From Alphaproteobacteria bacterium (GTDB lineage Bacteria > Pseudomonadota > Alphaproteobacteria > SMXS01), in assembly GCA_016124315.1 (NCBI GenBank), contig WGNW01000020.1, positions 1-64,000 on the forward strand: DNA of 64,000 bases. Reading direction: 5' to 3'. How positions within the stretch are numbered: position 1 is the first letter of the stretch; every line of letters begins with the position of its first letter. Positions 16,700-24,624 of the stretch are shown here, in pieces. The notes below the pieces were generated by a model, which saw only the letters and a program-made list of their open reading frames with translations, was not told the DNA's origin and did not search any database. Made by a program: the position numbers and the translations under genes.

Positions 16700-17905
16700 A
16701 TGACGATTGCCTGTCCTGACTGCGGCACGCTGGAGGAACTGCCGCAGTTGACCCGCAGCGAGGTGGCCCGCTGTCCCATATGCGAAGCGCAACTGGAGCG
16801 CGCCAACGACCGCAGCGTGACCGCGGCTCTGGCGTGCTCGGTGGCGACCTTTGGCCTGCTCTTCCCGGCCAACCTGCTGCCGCTGATGCGCGTCGACGTG
16901 CTGGGCATCGTCCGCGAAACCTACATCTGGTCCTCCGTCGCCCGGCTTGGGGCCAACCAGTGGGTGATCCTGGCCCTCTTCACCATGCTCTTCGCGATGG
17001 TTCTTCCGCTGCTTCGCTTCGGCTTGCTCAGCCTCGTGCTGGGGTCCGCCCGGCTCGGCCTGCGCCCGTCATGGATGGGCCGCGCCTTCAGGTGGGCGAC
17101 GCGGCTCGACATGTGGGCGATGCCCGACGTCTTCCTGGTCGGCTGCTTCGTCGGCTACAGCCGTATATCCGCCAGCATGCCGGTCACCATCGAGGCCGGC
17201 GGGTACTGCTTCATCGCCGCAGCCATCCTGTGCATGATCACGCGGGCCGTTATGGAACGCCGCATCGTCTGGCGCGCCATCGCCCCGGAACGGGACGCAC
17301 CAGAGGACGAGCAGGCGATCTCGTGTACGGTGTGCGCCTATGTCATGCCGGCCGACGCCGAGGGAACCGATTGCCCGCGCTGCGGCCAGCGTCTGCGCGC
17401 GCGAAAGCCGGACGCGAAAAGGCGCACGCTGGCGCTGGTGATCGCCGGCTACCTTCTCTACATACCGGCCAACGTGTATCCGATGAGCTCGGATATCCGG
17501 CTCGGCCAGACGACCGAGCACCGGATCATCGACGGCATCGCCGAGCTGTTCCACGCCGGCCTCTGGCCGCTCGGCATCCTGATCTTCTTCACCAGCATCG
17601 CCGTGCCGCTCCTCAAGCTTGCCGGCATGAGCTGGTTCCTGGCCTCCGTGCGGCGGCGATCGTCCCGGCACCTGGTGGCCAGGACGAGGTTGTACCGCCT
17701 GATCACCGAGGTGGGCCGTTGGTCCAATGTCGATGTCTTCACCGTCGCCGTGTTCGTGCCGCTGCTGCAGTTCGGGGTGATCAACCAGACCCGGGTCAAC
17801 ATCGGCAGCACCGCCTTCCTGCTCGTGGTGGTGCTGACGATGATCGCCTCTCGCGGCTTCGACCCCCGGCTGATGTGGGACGAGGGCTTGCCGGACCGTG
17901 ACTGA
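16700..17905 (+). CDS. pqiA: Paraquat-inducible protein A family membrane protein
   Basis: 401-residue inner membrane protein with two PqiA domains. Each starts with a zinc ribbon: CPDC...CPIC near residues 5-31 and CTVC...CPRC near residues 209-230. Several transmembrane helices follow in each half (for example ALACSVATFGLLFPANLLPL and LALVIAGYLLYIPANVYPM, both ending in the conserved PANxxP turn). PqiA partners the MCE protein PqiB in an inter-membrane lipid transport system. Its stop overlaps the GTG start of the next gene. A paraquat response is not implied by sequence; only family membership is. Confidence 0.92.
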   Translation: MTIACPDCGTLEELPQLTRSEVARCPICEAQLERANDRSVTAALACSVATFGLLFPANLLPLMRVDVLGIVRETYIWSSVARLGANQWVILALFTMLFAMVLPLLRFGLLSLVLGSARLGLRPSWMGRAFRWATRLDMWAMPDVFLVGCFVGYSRISASMPVTIEAGGYCFIAAAILCMITRAVMERRIVWRAIAPERDAPEDEQAISCTVCAYVMPADAEGTDCPRCGQRLRARKPDAKRRTLALVIAGYLLYIPANVYPMSSDIRLGQTTEHRIIDGIAELFHAGLWPLGILIFFTSIAVPLLKLAGMSWFLASVRRRSSRHLVARTRLYRLITEVGRWSNVDVFTVAVFVPLLQFGVINQTRVNIGSTAFLLVVVLTMIASRGFDPRLMWDEGLPDRD

Positions 17906-19151
17906 GGAAACTGCAAGGGAACGACGCACCCGCGCCATCGCCCGCAAGAGCCGGTGGCCGGGCTGGATCTGGGCCGTGCCGGTCGCCGCGCTGGGCGTGG
18001 TGGCCTGGCTGCTGGTCAGGACGCTGCTCCACAATGGTACCGACGTCACGGTCGACTTCGAGAGGGCCGCGGGTCTGAGCAACTCCAGCAAGGTCACCTA
18101 TCTCGGAGTCGAGGTCGGCAAGGTCAAGCAGGTTGGGCTCAGCAAGGACCGCAGCCATGTCGTCGCCGACATCACGGTCGACGATTCCGTCTCGTCCTAT
18201 CTGACCACGGGCACAACCTTCTACATGAAGAACGTGGCCCCCAGCCTGACCGACCTGTCGTCGCTGAAGTCGGTCGTCGCCGGTCCGACCATTGTCATGG
18301 TGCCCGGCCGCGGCGAGAGCACCCGGCATTTTTCCGGCAGGATGAAGAAGCCCGCTGCCGCCATGACGGCGCCGGTGCGCTACCTCGTGCATTTCGACGG
18401 CGACGCGGGCAGCCTGGAGGATGGCGCCGACGTGACCCTGCGGGGCTTCAAGGTCGGCCAGGTGGTCCGGACCCGGCTGATGACGGACCTGCGGAGCGGC
18501 GCCGTCTCCGTGGATGTGGTGCTGGCGCTCGACGCGGCGCGCTTCCACGCTTCGGGTAACGACGAAGGTCATCCGACCGCGCAGCAGCTCAAGGCGTTGG
18601 TCGACAAGATGGTGCAGAACGGCCTGCGCGCCCGCCTGACGCAGAGCCCGCCGTTGATCGGCGGCCATCAGGTCGTTCTCGCCATGGTGCCGGACGCGGA
18701 ACCGGTGAACCTCGCCCTGGGCAGCCGCTATCCGGAAATCCCGTCGGTCGAGGGCGGCGGTCTGGGCGACTTTGCCGAAAAGCTCGGACGCCTGCCGATC
18801 ACCCAGATCGGCGAAAACGTCCGGGCGATCACGCGAGAGGTCAGGTCGACGGTCTCGTCGCCGAAGATCGACGACAGTCTGCGGCATCTGGACCGGACGC
18901 TGGCGGAGCTCGACAAGGTGGTCCATCAGGCCGGCCCTCAGGTGGCGCCGACCATTCGCAAGCTGCGTCAGGCCGCCGACCAGATCGATGCCACCGCAAC
19001 GGAGGCGAAGCGCATCATCGGCGGCAATTCGGTCGCGGCCGACGGCACCGTGCACAGGCTGCTGGACGAACTGACCGGCACGGCGCGCGCCGTCCGCAGC
19101 CTTGCCGATTACCTGGACCGCCACCCCGAAGCACTGATCAAGGGGCGATGA
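17898..19151 (+). CDS. pqiB: MCE-domain protein PqiB, short form
   Basis: 417-residue protein with an N-terminal transmembrane anchor (residues 25-43) and periplasmic MCE (MlaD) domains: one at about 46-130 (VTVDFERAAGLSNSSKVTYLGVEVGKV) and one at about 160-270 (RYLVHFDGDAGSLEDGADVTLRGFKVGQVV). The rest is helical and probably forms the needle or coiled part. E. coli PqiB is about 546 residues with three MCE domains, so this form has apparently lost one. It starts with GTG, overlapping pqiA by 8 bases. Role: hexameric channel carrying lipid between inner and outer membrane. Confidence 0.9.
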   Translation: MTEETARERRTRAIARKSRWPGWIWAVPVAALGVVAWLLVRTLLHNGTDVTVDFERAAGLSNSSKVTYLGVEVGKVKQVGLSKDRSHVVADITVDDSVSSYLTTGTTFYMKNVAPSLTDLSSLKSVVAGPTIVMVPGRGESTRHFSGRMKKPAAAMTAPVRYLVHFDGDAGSLEDGADVTLRGFKVGQVVRTRLMTDLRSGAVSVDVVLALDAARFHASGNDEGHPTAQQLKALVDKMVQNGLRARLTQSPPLIGGHQVVLAMVPDAEPVNLALGSRYPEIPSVEGGGLGDFAEKLGRLPITQIGENVRAITREVRSTVSSPKIDDSLRHLDRTLAELDKVVHQAGPQVAPTIRKLRQAADQIDATATEAKRIIGGNSVAADGTVHRLLDELTGTARAVRSLADYLDRHPEALIKGR

Positions 19152-19152
19152 C

Positions 19153-19737
19153 ATGAACGCGTTGAAAGGCCTGGCCCTGCTGCTGTTGCTGGTGCCGGTT
19201 GCGGGCTGCGGCTCCAGCCCGAAGACCCACTTCTTCACCCTGGAGGCGACCGCGCCCGAGCGGTCCGCTCCGTCCCGGCCCGTGCGGCCCGTACAGGTGG
19301 TGTCGATTCATCTTCCTCCGGCGCTGGACCGGCGCCAGATGGTCAGCGAGACCGGCGGCGGCGGCCTCGACGTCAGCGATCAGAACCGTTGGGGCGGGGC
19401 GTTCGGCGACATGATCCGCCGCGTGCTGACCCAGGACCTCGAAAAGCGCCTGCCGAAAGGCACTGTCATCTTCCCCCGTGAGCCGGCACCCGCCGGGACG
19501 CGCCGCCTCGTCGTCGACGTTCTCGACTTCGCGGGCAACGGTGCTGGCGAGGTGACCTTCGACGGGAGCTGGTCGCTGGTTGCGAGCGGAGCGGACAAGC
19601 CTCTGCTCGCCCGTCACGTGCAGTTGCACGAGTCCGCAGCCGGGCCGGGATACGCCGGCCAGGCACGCGCCATGAGCAGGATCCTCGGATCGTTGGCGGA
19701 CCAGATCGCGGCGGCTCTGGTCCAGTTCGAGGGATGA
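19153..19737 (+). CDS. pqiC: PqiC-family outer membrane lipoprotein
   Basis: 194-residue lipoprotein of the PqiC (YmbA) family. The signal peptide carries the lipobox VAGC with the cysteine at residue 19. The mature part has the family features VSIHLPPALDRRQMV, WGGAFGDMIRRVLTQDLEKRLP and a C-terminal helix SRILGSLADQIAAALVQF. It begins 1 nt after the pqiB stop. It is the outer membrane partner of the PqiAB lipid transport system and completes a compact three-gene operon. Confidence 0.9.
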   Translation: MNALKGLALLLLLVPVAGCGSSPKTHFFTLEATAPERSAPSRPVRPVQVVSIHLPPALDRRQMVSETGGGGLDVSDQNRWGGAFGDMIRRVLTQDLEKRLPKGTVIFPREPAPAGTRRLVVDVLDFAGNGAGEVTFDGSWSLVASGADKPLLARHVQLHESAAGPGYAGQARAMSRILGSLADQIAAALVQFEG

Positions 19738-19847
19738 TGGGCGTATCGCCCTCGTTCGAGGGGCGTTTCCGGCAAGGCGACCTTCCGGTCAGGGAACGTG
19801 GGTGACGACGTCGGCCGGCCGGCGCTGTCCGGTACGGGGAGGGCGCC

Positions 19848-20675
19848 TCAGCGGAACGCCCATCGCAGTAGCCGCGCGACGCCCAGCGTGCCCCGGTGGA
19901 CGAGTGGTTCCGTCCAGGTGGACTGTCTCAGGCCGTGCATGCGTCTCGCCCACTGCGGCAGCATGTCCACCGCGGCCTGGAAGGTGAGTTGCTGGAGCGG
20001 CAGCGCCGCCCAGTGCCGCGGCGACTGGTTGAGGAGGATGCCGGCGACCTCCCGGGTGCGCCGGTCCGCGCGTAGCCGGGGCCGCACCCGCTCGATGTGG
20101 GCGAGCGCCTGCGCCCGGCTGTCCGGCACGTCGGCCGCACCGAGGCCGAGGGCCACCACGCGCACTTCGGCGAAGTAGCGGTCCTGCTCGGCCATCGTAA
20201 TGGCCGGCTCGCCGTAGCGGCGCCAGGCATCCAGAAAGCAGACCGCCTCGGTGACGTGGACCCAGGCCAGCAATTCCGCGTCGTCGGCCGAGTAGGGTGT
20301 GCCGTCGGGCAACGCGCCGCGCACGCGCCCGTGCACCTCGCGCACCCGCGCCATCGCCGCTTCCGCCTGCTCGCGGCTGCCATAGGTGGTGAGCGCGATG
20401 AAGCGGGCGGTCCGGCGGAGGCGTCCCAGCATGTCGCGGCGGAAGTCCGAATGGTCCCAGACGCCGGCCAGTACCGCAGGGTGGAGCATCTGCAGCAGCA
20501 GTGCGGCGACGCCGCCGACCATCATCGAGGTGACGTCGCCGTGCACCCGCCACGCGACCGAGTCGCGCCCGAACAGGCCGTCGTCGCGGCGCTGCACCGG
20601 CCGCTCGCCGCGGGCGCGGTCGTTGAACACGGCGCGGACCCGCTCGACGATCAAACCTTTTGCCAGCTGCTGCAT
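19848..20675 (-). CDS. Oxygenase MpaB family protein (DUF2236)
   Basis: 275 residues of the MpaB/latex-clearing-protein-related family, thought to bind haem b and act as oxygenases. The family core is visible: WRVHGDVTSMMVGGVAALLLQMLHPAVLAGVWDHSDF near residues 41-77, FIALTTYGSREQAEAAMARVREVH, and LLAWVHVTEAVCFLDAWRRYG. No signal peptide. It is convergent with pqiC. The substrate is unknown; mycophenolic acid or rubber cleavage known from relatives should not be assumed. Confidence 0.85.
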   Translation of the reverse strand: MQQLAKGLIVERVRAVFNDRARGERPVQRRDDGLFGRDSVAWRVHGDVTSMMVGGVAALLLQMLHPAVLAGVWDHSDFRRDMLGRLRRTARFIALTTYGSREQAEAAMARVREVHGRVRGALPDGTPYSADDAELLAWVHVTEAVCFLDAWRRYGEPAITMAEQDRYFAEVRVVALGLGAADVPDSRAQALAHIERVRPRLRADRRTREVAGILLNQSPRHWAALPLQQLTFQAAVDMLPQWARRMHGLRQSTWTEPLVHRGTLGVARLLRWAFR

Positions 20676-21044
20676 GGGATTGAGCTTGCGAGTCTCCAGA
20701 GGGACACCGACACCAATCCATGCCTATAGCACCTTTTGCTGTGGGACAGCCGCGCGGGCGACGTCCCGCTCAAAAAAACGACAGCGCGGACGGGCACGAC
20801 GGCAGAAGGGCTGGTCATGAACCACTGGGAAATTTTTTACTTGGAACGTTGAAACGGGTTCAGCGCGCGCCCATTTTCATTCCCTAATTATTTAACATTA
20901 TTATGTATAGAAAAATAAATGCGGATTCAATAAATAGAAAGTGCTAGTCTGTGACAGTTCTGGTGCGCGAACGGGCTGGTGGGGCAACAAACGGCGTCGC
21001 CGGACTCTTGCCAGAGCTTAAACATCTCACTCGGAGCACTTGCG
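20676..21044. promoter_or_regulatory. Leader of the first small exported protein gene, AT-rich element at 20901-20950
   Basis: 369 bases between divergent genes. An AT-rich block at about 20880-20945 is out of character with the GC-rich surroundings and is closely matched by a block at 21777-21829 in front of the paralogue, at the same distance from the start codon (about 90 nt between block end and ATG in both). It probably holds the promoter. GGAGC lies 8 nt before the ATG at 21045. Confidence 0.5.
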
Positions 21045-21347
21045 ATGATACGCCGTTACGTGGTTGCCGCCGTGCTTGCGGCGGGGCTGGCTACCCCTGC
21101 GCTTGCCGCCACTCACTACTATGTGGTGCACAGCATGCAGGACGATACCTGCAATGTCGTGGAGAAGAAACCCAAGGACAAGACGTGGGCCATGGTAGGC
21201 ACCTCGTCATACAAGACGAAGGATGCCGCCGATGCGGCCGTGGACGCGGCCCCGGAATGTCAACCGAAGGCCGCGGCCCCGGACGACTCTCAGGACGAAC
21301 CCCAGGATGAACCCCAGGACTCGGTTCCCGACGCGCCCCAGGAGTAG
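21045..21347 (+). CDS. Small exported protein, copy 1 of a tandem pair
   Basis: 100 residues: Sec signal peptide MIRRYVVAAVLAAGLATPALA, then a domain of about 50 residues (THYYVVHSMQDDTCNVVEKKPKDKT... SYKTKDAADAAVDAAPEC) with two cysteines that could pair in the periplasm, and an acidic, repetitive tail (DEPQDEPQD) absent from the second copy. Small alphaproteobacterial proteins with a YVV...C.VV.KKP...YKT..EA pattern are familiar, but no function is known to me. Start chosen at the signal peptide, with GGAGC 8 nt upstream. Confidence 0.8.
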   Translation: MIRRYVVAAVLAAGLATPALAATHYYVVHSMQDDTCNVVEKKPKDKTWAMVGTSSYKTKDAADAAVDAAPECQPKAAAPDDSQDEPQDEPQDSVPDAPQE

Positions 21348-21919
21348 AGCAATGCTCCTGTTGTTCCGTCCGGCCCGGCAGCCGGTCCGGTGATCCCGCG
21401 GCGCTGCGGGGTTTCTCAGTCCCGCCGGCGTCAAGCGAGGCTTGGCCCGCCCCTCACCGGTGTCGGTGAGGGGCGGCCATGGCGCGAGGGCGAGGGGTGC
21501 CGGCTTGGAAGCCGCGGGAGGTCGTTCGTGCCTGGTCATCATGGTGGCCGGCTCACCGGAGCGGTGCCGCGCGTCGAGAAAACAGAGCGCCTCGATGACG
21601 CCTCCCAAGCCGGGAATGCGGGCTTGTCGGTCGTGCGGGACGCGCTGTCGGGCGGCGATGGGGCGTCGATTATCTCGCCGATGCAACCACTTATAAGACG
21701 ATAAATAATTTCATAGTCTGGACGTTGACGAGGGTCGACGAAGTGACCATCTATATTGCCTGTATGTTTGGCGTGTTTATGTATAATAAAATAAATGGAG
21801 ACTCCAATTAAATAAAGGAATAGTATGCGTACGTGCTGAAGGAGGCGCGGGGAGGCGGAACGCAAGGATCGCCTGCCAGCGACCTGCAGCCGTCAAACAT
21901 CCTACCTGGAGCATTTGCA
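21348..21919. other. Spacer between the tandem small genes
   Basis: 572 bases. It holds the hairpin at 21447-21476, then GC-rich sequence with no convincing frame (short frames on both strands lack family features), then a sharp AT-rich block at about 21690-21830 that mirrors the block before copy 1 and likely contains the promoter of copy 2. Confidence 0.5.
21447..21476. repeat. Perfect 13-bp hairpin behind copy 1
   Basis: CCGCCCCTCACCG (21447-21459) pairs perfectly with 21464-21476 around a GTGT loop. No T-run follows. It is present at the same relative place behind copy 2, so it belongs to the duplicated unit and may be a transcription end or an RNA stability element. Confidence 0.6.
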
Positions 21920-22162
21920 ATGATACGCCGTTACCTGCTTGCTGCCGCGCTCGCGGCAGGGGTGGCTACTCCCGCGCTTGCCGCCACGCACCACTATGTC
22001 GTGCACAGCGCGAAGCAAGATACCTGCAAGATCGTACAGAAGAAGCCCAAGGGCAAGACCTGGGTCGTCGTCGGCGCCACGTCCTACAAGACCAAGGCCG
22101 AGGCCGAAGCCGCGATGAAGGCGGCGCCCGAATGCCAGCCCAAGGCGGCGCCGCACGAGTAG
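21920..22162 (+). CDS. Small exported protein, copy 2 of a tandem pair
   Basis: 80 residues: signal peptide MIRRYLLAAALAAGVATPALA and the same core as copy 1 (THHYVVHSAKQDTCKIVQKKPKGKT... SYKTKAEAEAAMKAAPEC), with both cysteines conserved, ending QPKAAPHE without the acidic repeat. GGAGC stands 8 nt before the ATG. Conservation of core and signal peptide despite leader divergence argues that both copies are under selection as exported proteins. Confidence 0.8.
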   Translation: MIRRYLLAAALAAGVATPALAATHHYVVHSAKQDTCKIVQKKPKGKTWVVVGATSYKTKAEAEAAMKAAPECQPKAAPHE

Positions 22163-22468
22163 GGCGACGCTCACGCCGGTTCGTCCGGCTCCGCAGCCGG
22201 ATCGGCGATTCCGCGGCGCCAGCGAATGTCTCAGCCCGCTGGCGTCAAGGGAGGCTTGGTCCGCCCCTCACCGGAATAGGCCGGTGGGGGGCGGCCATGG
22301 CGGGGATGATCCCGGCACCCGTCAACAGCCGCCCCCGGCATTTGAGCCCGGCTTGCCGGGAGCGGAGGCGGTCACCGCGGTGGCACGGCGCGGACCGCGG
22401 GCCAAGGCCATGCGGTCCACGGCGCGCGAGCCGGATTCCGGGCGGTATCGGGAAGGCGTCCGACTGGC
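22163..22468. other. Spacer after copy 2
   Basis: 306 bases between convergent genes. The second hairpin lies at 22261-22294. The rest is GC-rich and shows no supported frame. Confidence 0.5.
22261..22294. repeat. 14-bp hairpin behind copy 2
   Basis: CCGCCCCTCACCGG (22261-22274) pairs with 22281-22294 around a six-base loop AATAGG; one position that is T-A in the copy 1 hairpin is T-G here, so pairing is kept by a wobble. Confidence 0.6.
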
Positions 22469-22870
22469 TTAGTAGTTCTTCATCAGAGCGCAGTCATCGC
22501 CACGAATGAAGTCCCAACGCTGCTTGGTGCAGCTTCCGCTGGCGTCGTGCTGGTAGCTGTACTTCACGAGGTAAGGGCCTGGCGGCTTATCAGGGACCTT
22601 GGTGCCGTCGTGACATACGGGGCCCGAGATGAATGCCAGGCTGCAGGTCTCGTTGCCGCACTTCATCTGAACGGTGCTCCCCCCGGTGGGCAGGGCCTCG
22701 GCGTTGCCCTTGCCGTCAACGATGACAGACACATTGGTGCTGCCGCAGTTCTTGAGGCTGAACTTCGCGGCCATCGCGGGGCTGGCGCCCAAGACCATGG
22801 CCGCGACGACAAGTGGGGTCACCCACAGTCCGGACCGGCGGACAGGCGATTCTGCTGCGAATTCTTTCAT
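22469..22870 (-). CDS. Small exported cysteine-rich protein, unrecognised
   Basis: 133 residues. The start at 22870 gives a good signal peptide (basic region, then LWVTPLVVAAMVLGASPAMAA, cleavage near residue 34); a longer in-frame reading upstream has no signal and no ribosome site. The mature part, about 99 residues, is beta-rich and has six cysteines (NCGS, MKCGNETCSL, PVCHD, SGSC, DDCA), probably disulfide-bonded. It is divergent from the lipoprotein gene at 23253. Function unknown. Confidence 0.7.
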   Translation of the reverse strand: MKEFAAESPVRRSGLWVTPLVVAAMVLGASPAMAAKFSLKNCGSTNVSVIVDGKGNAEALPTGGSTVQMKCGNETCSLAFISGPVCHDGTKVPDKPPGPYLVKYSYQHDASGSCTKQRWDFIRGDDCALMKNY

Positions 22871-23252
22871 CCTATGAGCTCCCGCTTTGACAGAACGATC
22901 TGCAATGTCGATTACTACTTTGCCTCGCGAAAATACGGCGTCTCCATCCCGCGTGCAATCGACCGGGCGCGGTGGCGCCGCTTTTATTACTGCGCCGGTA
23001 ATGGGGAAAGTCGCCGCCAAGTCTGCCGCGCAACGCTCTATGGAGCTGAACTCGCCGATCCGATCCAGCTGCCCCCGCGTCTTGGGGGCGGAGATCACAT
23101 AAGGGGCCCCTATGCGACAGTCTGGAGAAGCAGACCGAGACCGAGACGCGTCAGGGACTCAGACGCCGGATCATCGTCAGCCGCACGGGTTTGTGTCTCG
23201 ACGAAAAGCGCAGTGTGATGGTACCTAATGTCGATGGTTACTTGGGGCCAAC
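22871..23252. other. Divergent intergenic region
   Basis: 382 bases between the starts of two divergent genes, so it should hold both promoters. A TTGACA hexamer occurs at 22887-22892 on the plus strand, but it is far from the plus-strand gene and its role is doubtful. No repeat or operator was recognised. Confidence 0.45.
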
Positions 23253-24164
23253 ATGAAAAAGTCGCGCTGGTGTGTAAAAAGGCGGTCGGGGTGTTTGATG
23301 AACAGGTCGTATTGCACGCTTATCACGCTTTCGTTATCTGTCATGGTCTCCAGTTGTACGGACATGGGTGCCGTCCGTACGATCTCGACGAAGCTGCAGG
23401 CGGCGTCGTCGACTTGGAATGACGTCGGCGGCGACTTCCTGGGTTCGTGCCGGCGCGAGCAGCAGACGAATCCGGCGCTTGCCGACTGCGTGTTGGAGAA
23501 GCAGGCCAGCGACGGCATCGCCGCCTTGAATGGGACCCTCAGCAGCTACTTCAAGGCGCTCGGCGATGCCGCGGCCGATACCAGCTTCACGGTGCAGCCC
23601 GGCCTCGACAAGGCCACCGCCTCGGCGGCGAAGATTCCGGGCATCGACGCCAATCAGGTCAAGGCGGTCTCCGGCCTGGTCGGTCTGCTGGCCCGCCTGG
23701 CGACGGAGAGCATGCGGGAAAGCACCGTCTCTTCCCTGATCGATGACGGCGCGCCCCACGCGCGCACGCTTGTTGATGCGCTCAACCGGCTGGTGGTGGC
23801 CAATCTGACGTCCCGTCTCGTCACCGAGCGCACGCAGTTGATCGGCCGGGCGCATTCGGAGATCAGTAGCGGCCCGAACGCCTCGCTGCCGCTCGACACC
23901 CTGTGCAAGGGCAGCAACGCCGCGGGACTGAACGGCGCGGAGTATCTTCTCGCGCTGGAATTCTGTCGCCGGCTCGACGTGGTCGACGGGCGTCTCAAGG
24001 CCTTGGACGACTACAAGGCGTCGCTCCTGAAGGCGGACGCGGCACTGGCCGAACTCCAGTCGAACAAGACGAAGCTCAAGGGCAAGGCGCTGCTCGCGAG
24101 CCTCTACAAGCTCGGCACCGACCTCGACGCCAGCATCGGCGCCGTCCGCAAGGCCTTTGATTAG
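23253..24164 (+). CDS. Probable lipoprotein, unrecognised
   Basis: 303 residues. A lipobox-like VSSC ends a hydrophobic stretch (LITLSLSVMVSSC, cysteine at residue 35). Two starts are possible: 23253 (GGGG site 6 nt upstream, long basic leader) or 23298 (shorter, classical 20-residue lipoprotein signal). The mature protein is mostly helical with four further cysteines (GSCRRE, DCVLEK, LCKGS, FCRRL), which may form two disulfides. The next gene starts 9 nt after its stop and shares the stop region as ribosome site, so the two are one operon. No family recognised. Confidence 0.7.
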   Translation: MKKSRWCVKRRSGCLMNRSYCTLITLSLSVMVSSCTDMGAVRTISTKLQAASSTWNDVGGDFLGSCRREQQTNPALADCVLEKQASDGIAALNGTLSSYFKALGDAAADTSFTVQPGLDKATASAAKIPGIDANQVKAVSGLVGLLARLATESMRESTVSSLIDDGAPHARTLVDALNRLVVANLTSRLVTERTQLIGRAHSEISSGPNASLPLDTLCKGSNAAGLNGAEYLLALEFCRRLDVVDGRLKALDDYKASLLKADAALAELQSNKTKLKGKALLASLYKLGTDLDASIGAVRKAFD

Positions 24165-24173
24165 GAGGTGAAG

Positions 24174-24599
24174 ATGGCTCTCTACGACGACCTCGCCAGC
24201 TGCGCCGTCGCCTGCCAGCTCGGCGCCCAGAAGACCCTCGAGATCATGTTCGCCATGGGCCCCAAGCCCGCCGATCCGGCGCAGGCGCTGCTGTGGGAGC
24301 AGCAGACGACGCGCCTGCAGGGCCAGCTCAACAGCCTGTCGGCCATGAACTCGAAACTGACCGCCATGGCCGTGATCGAGGGTCTCAAGGACTACGCCGC
24401 CGACATCGAGGCGGTCGGGGCCGTCGCCAAGGCGGCGCAGGCGCGCATCAAGCAGATACAGTCGGTCTCGGACGGCCTGACCAGGCTGGCCAAGATCCTC
24501 GATCTGGGGCTCGCGATCCTTGCCGCGGCCGCCGCCCCGAGCCCGGCGACCATCGCCGCGGTGGTCAAGGCCGGGGACGCGGTCGCCCAGGGCGTCTGA
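24174..24599 (+). CDS. Helical protein, unrecognised, partner of the preceding lipoprotein
   Basis: 141 residues, almost entirely helical, no signal peptide, ending in a strongly hydrophobic alanine-rich segment (LDLGLAILAAAAAPSPATIAAVV) that could insert into a membrane. GGAGGTGA at the stop of the preceding gene is its ribosome site; an in-frame GTG six bases upstream overlaps that site and is less likely. Tight spacing implies joint function with the lipoprotein. Nothing more can be said from sequence. Confidence 0.65.
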   Translation: MALYDDLASCAVACQLGAQKTLEIMFAMGPKPADPAQALLWEQQTTRLQGQLNSLSAMNSKLTAMAVIEGLKDYAADIEAVGAVAKAAQARIKQIQSVSDGLTRLAKILDLGLAILAAAAAPSPATIAAVVKAGDAVAQGV

Positions 24600-24624
24600 C
24601 GGTCCGGACGGGCGCCCGCCGAAA

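Larger units (their letters stand above)
20901..22298. repeat. Tandem duplication, period about 875 bp, two diverged copies
   Basis: Copy one spans about 20901-21480, copy two about 21777-22298. Each contains in the same order an AT-rich promoter-like block, a gene for a small exported protein, a shared downstream sequence (GGCGTCAAGCGAGGCTTGG against GGCGTCAAGGGAGGCTTGG) and a GC-rich hairpin followed by GGGCGGCCATGGCG-like bases. The start codons are exactly 875 nt apart. The copies have diverged, most in the leaders and gene tails, so the duplication is old. Confidence 0.75.
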
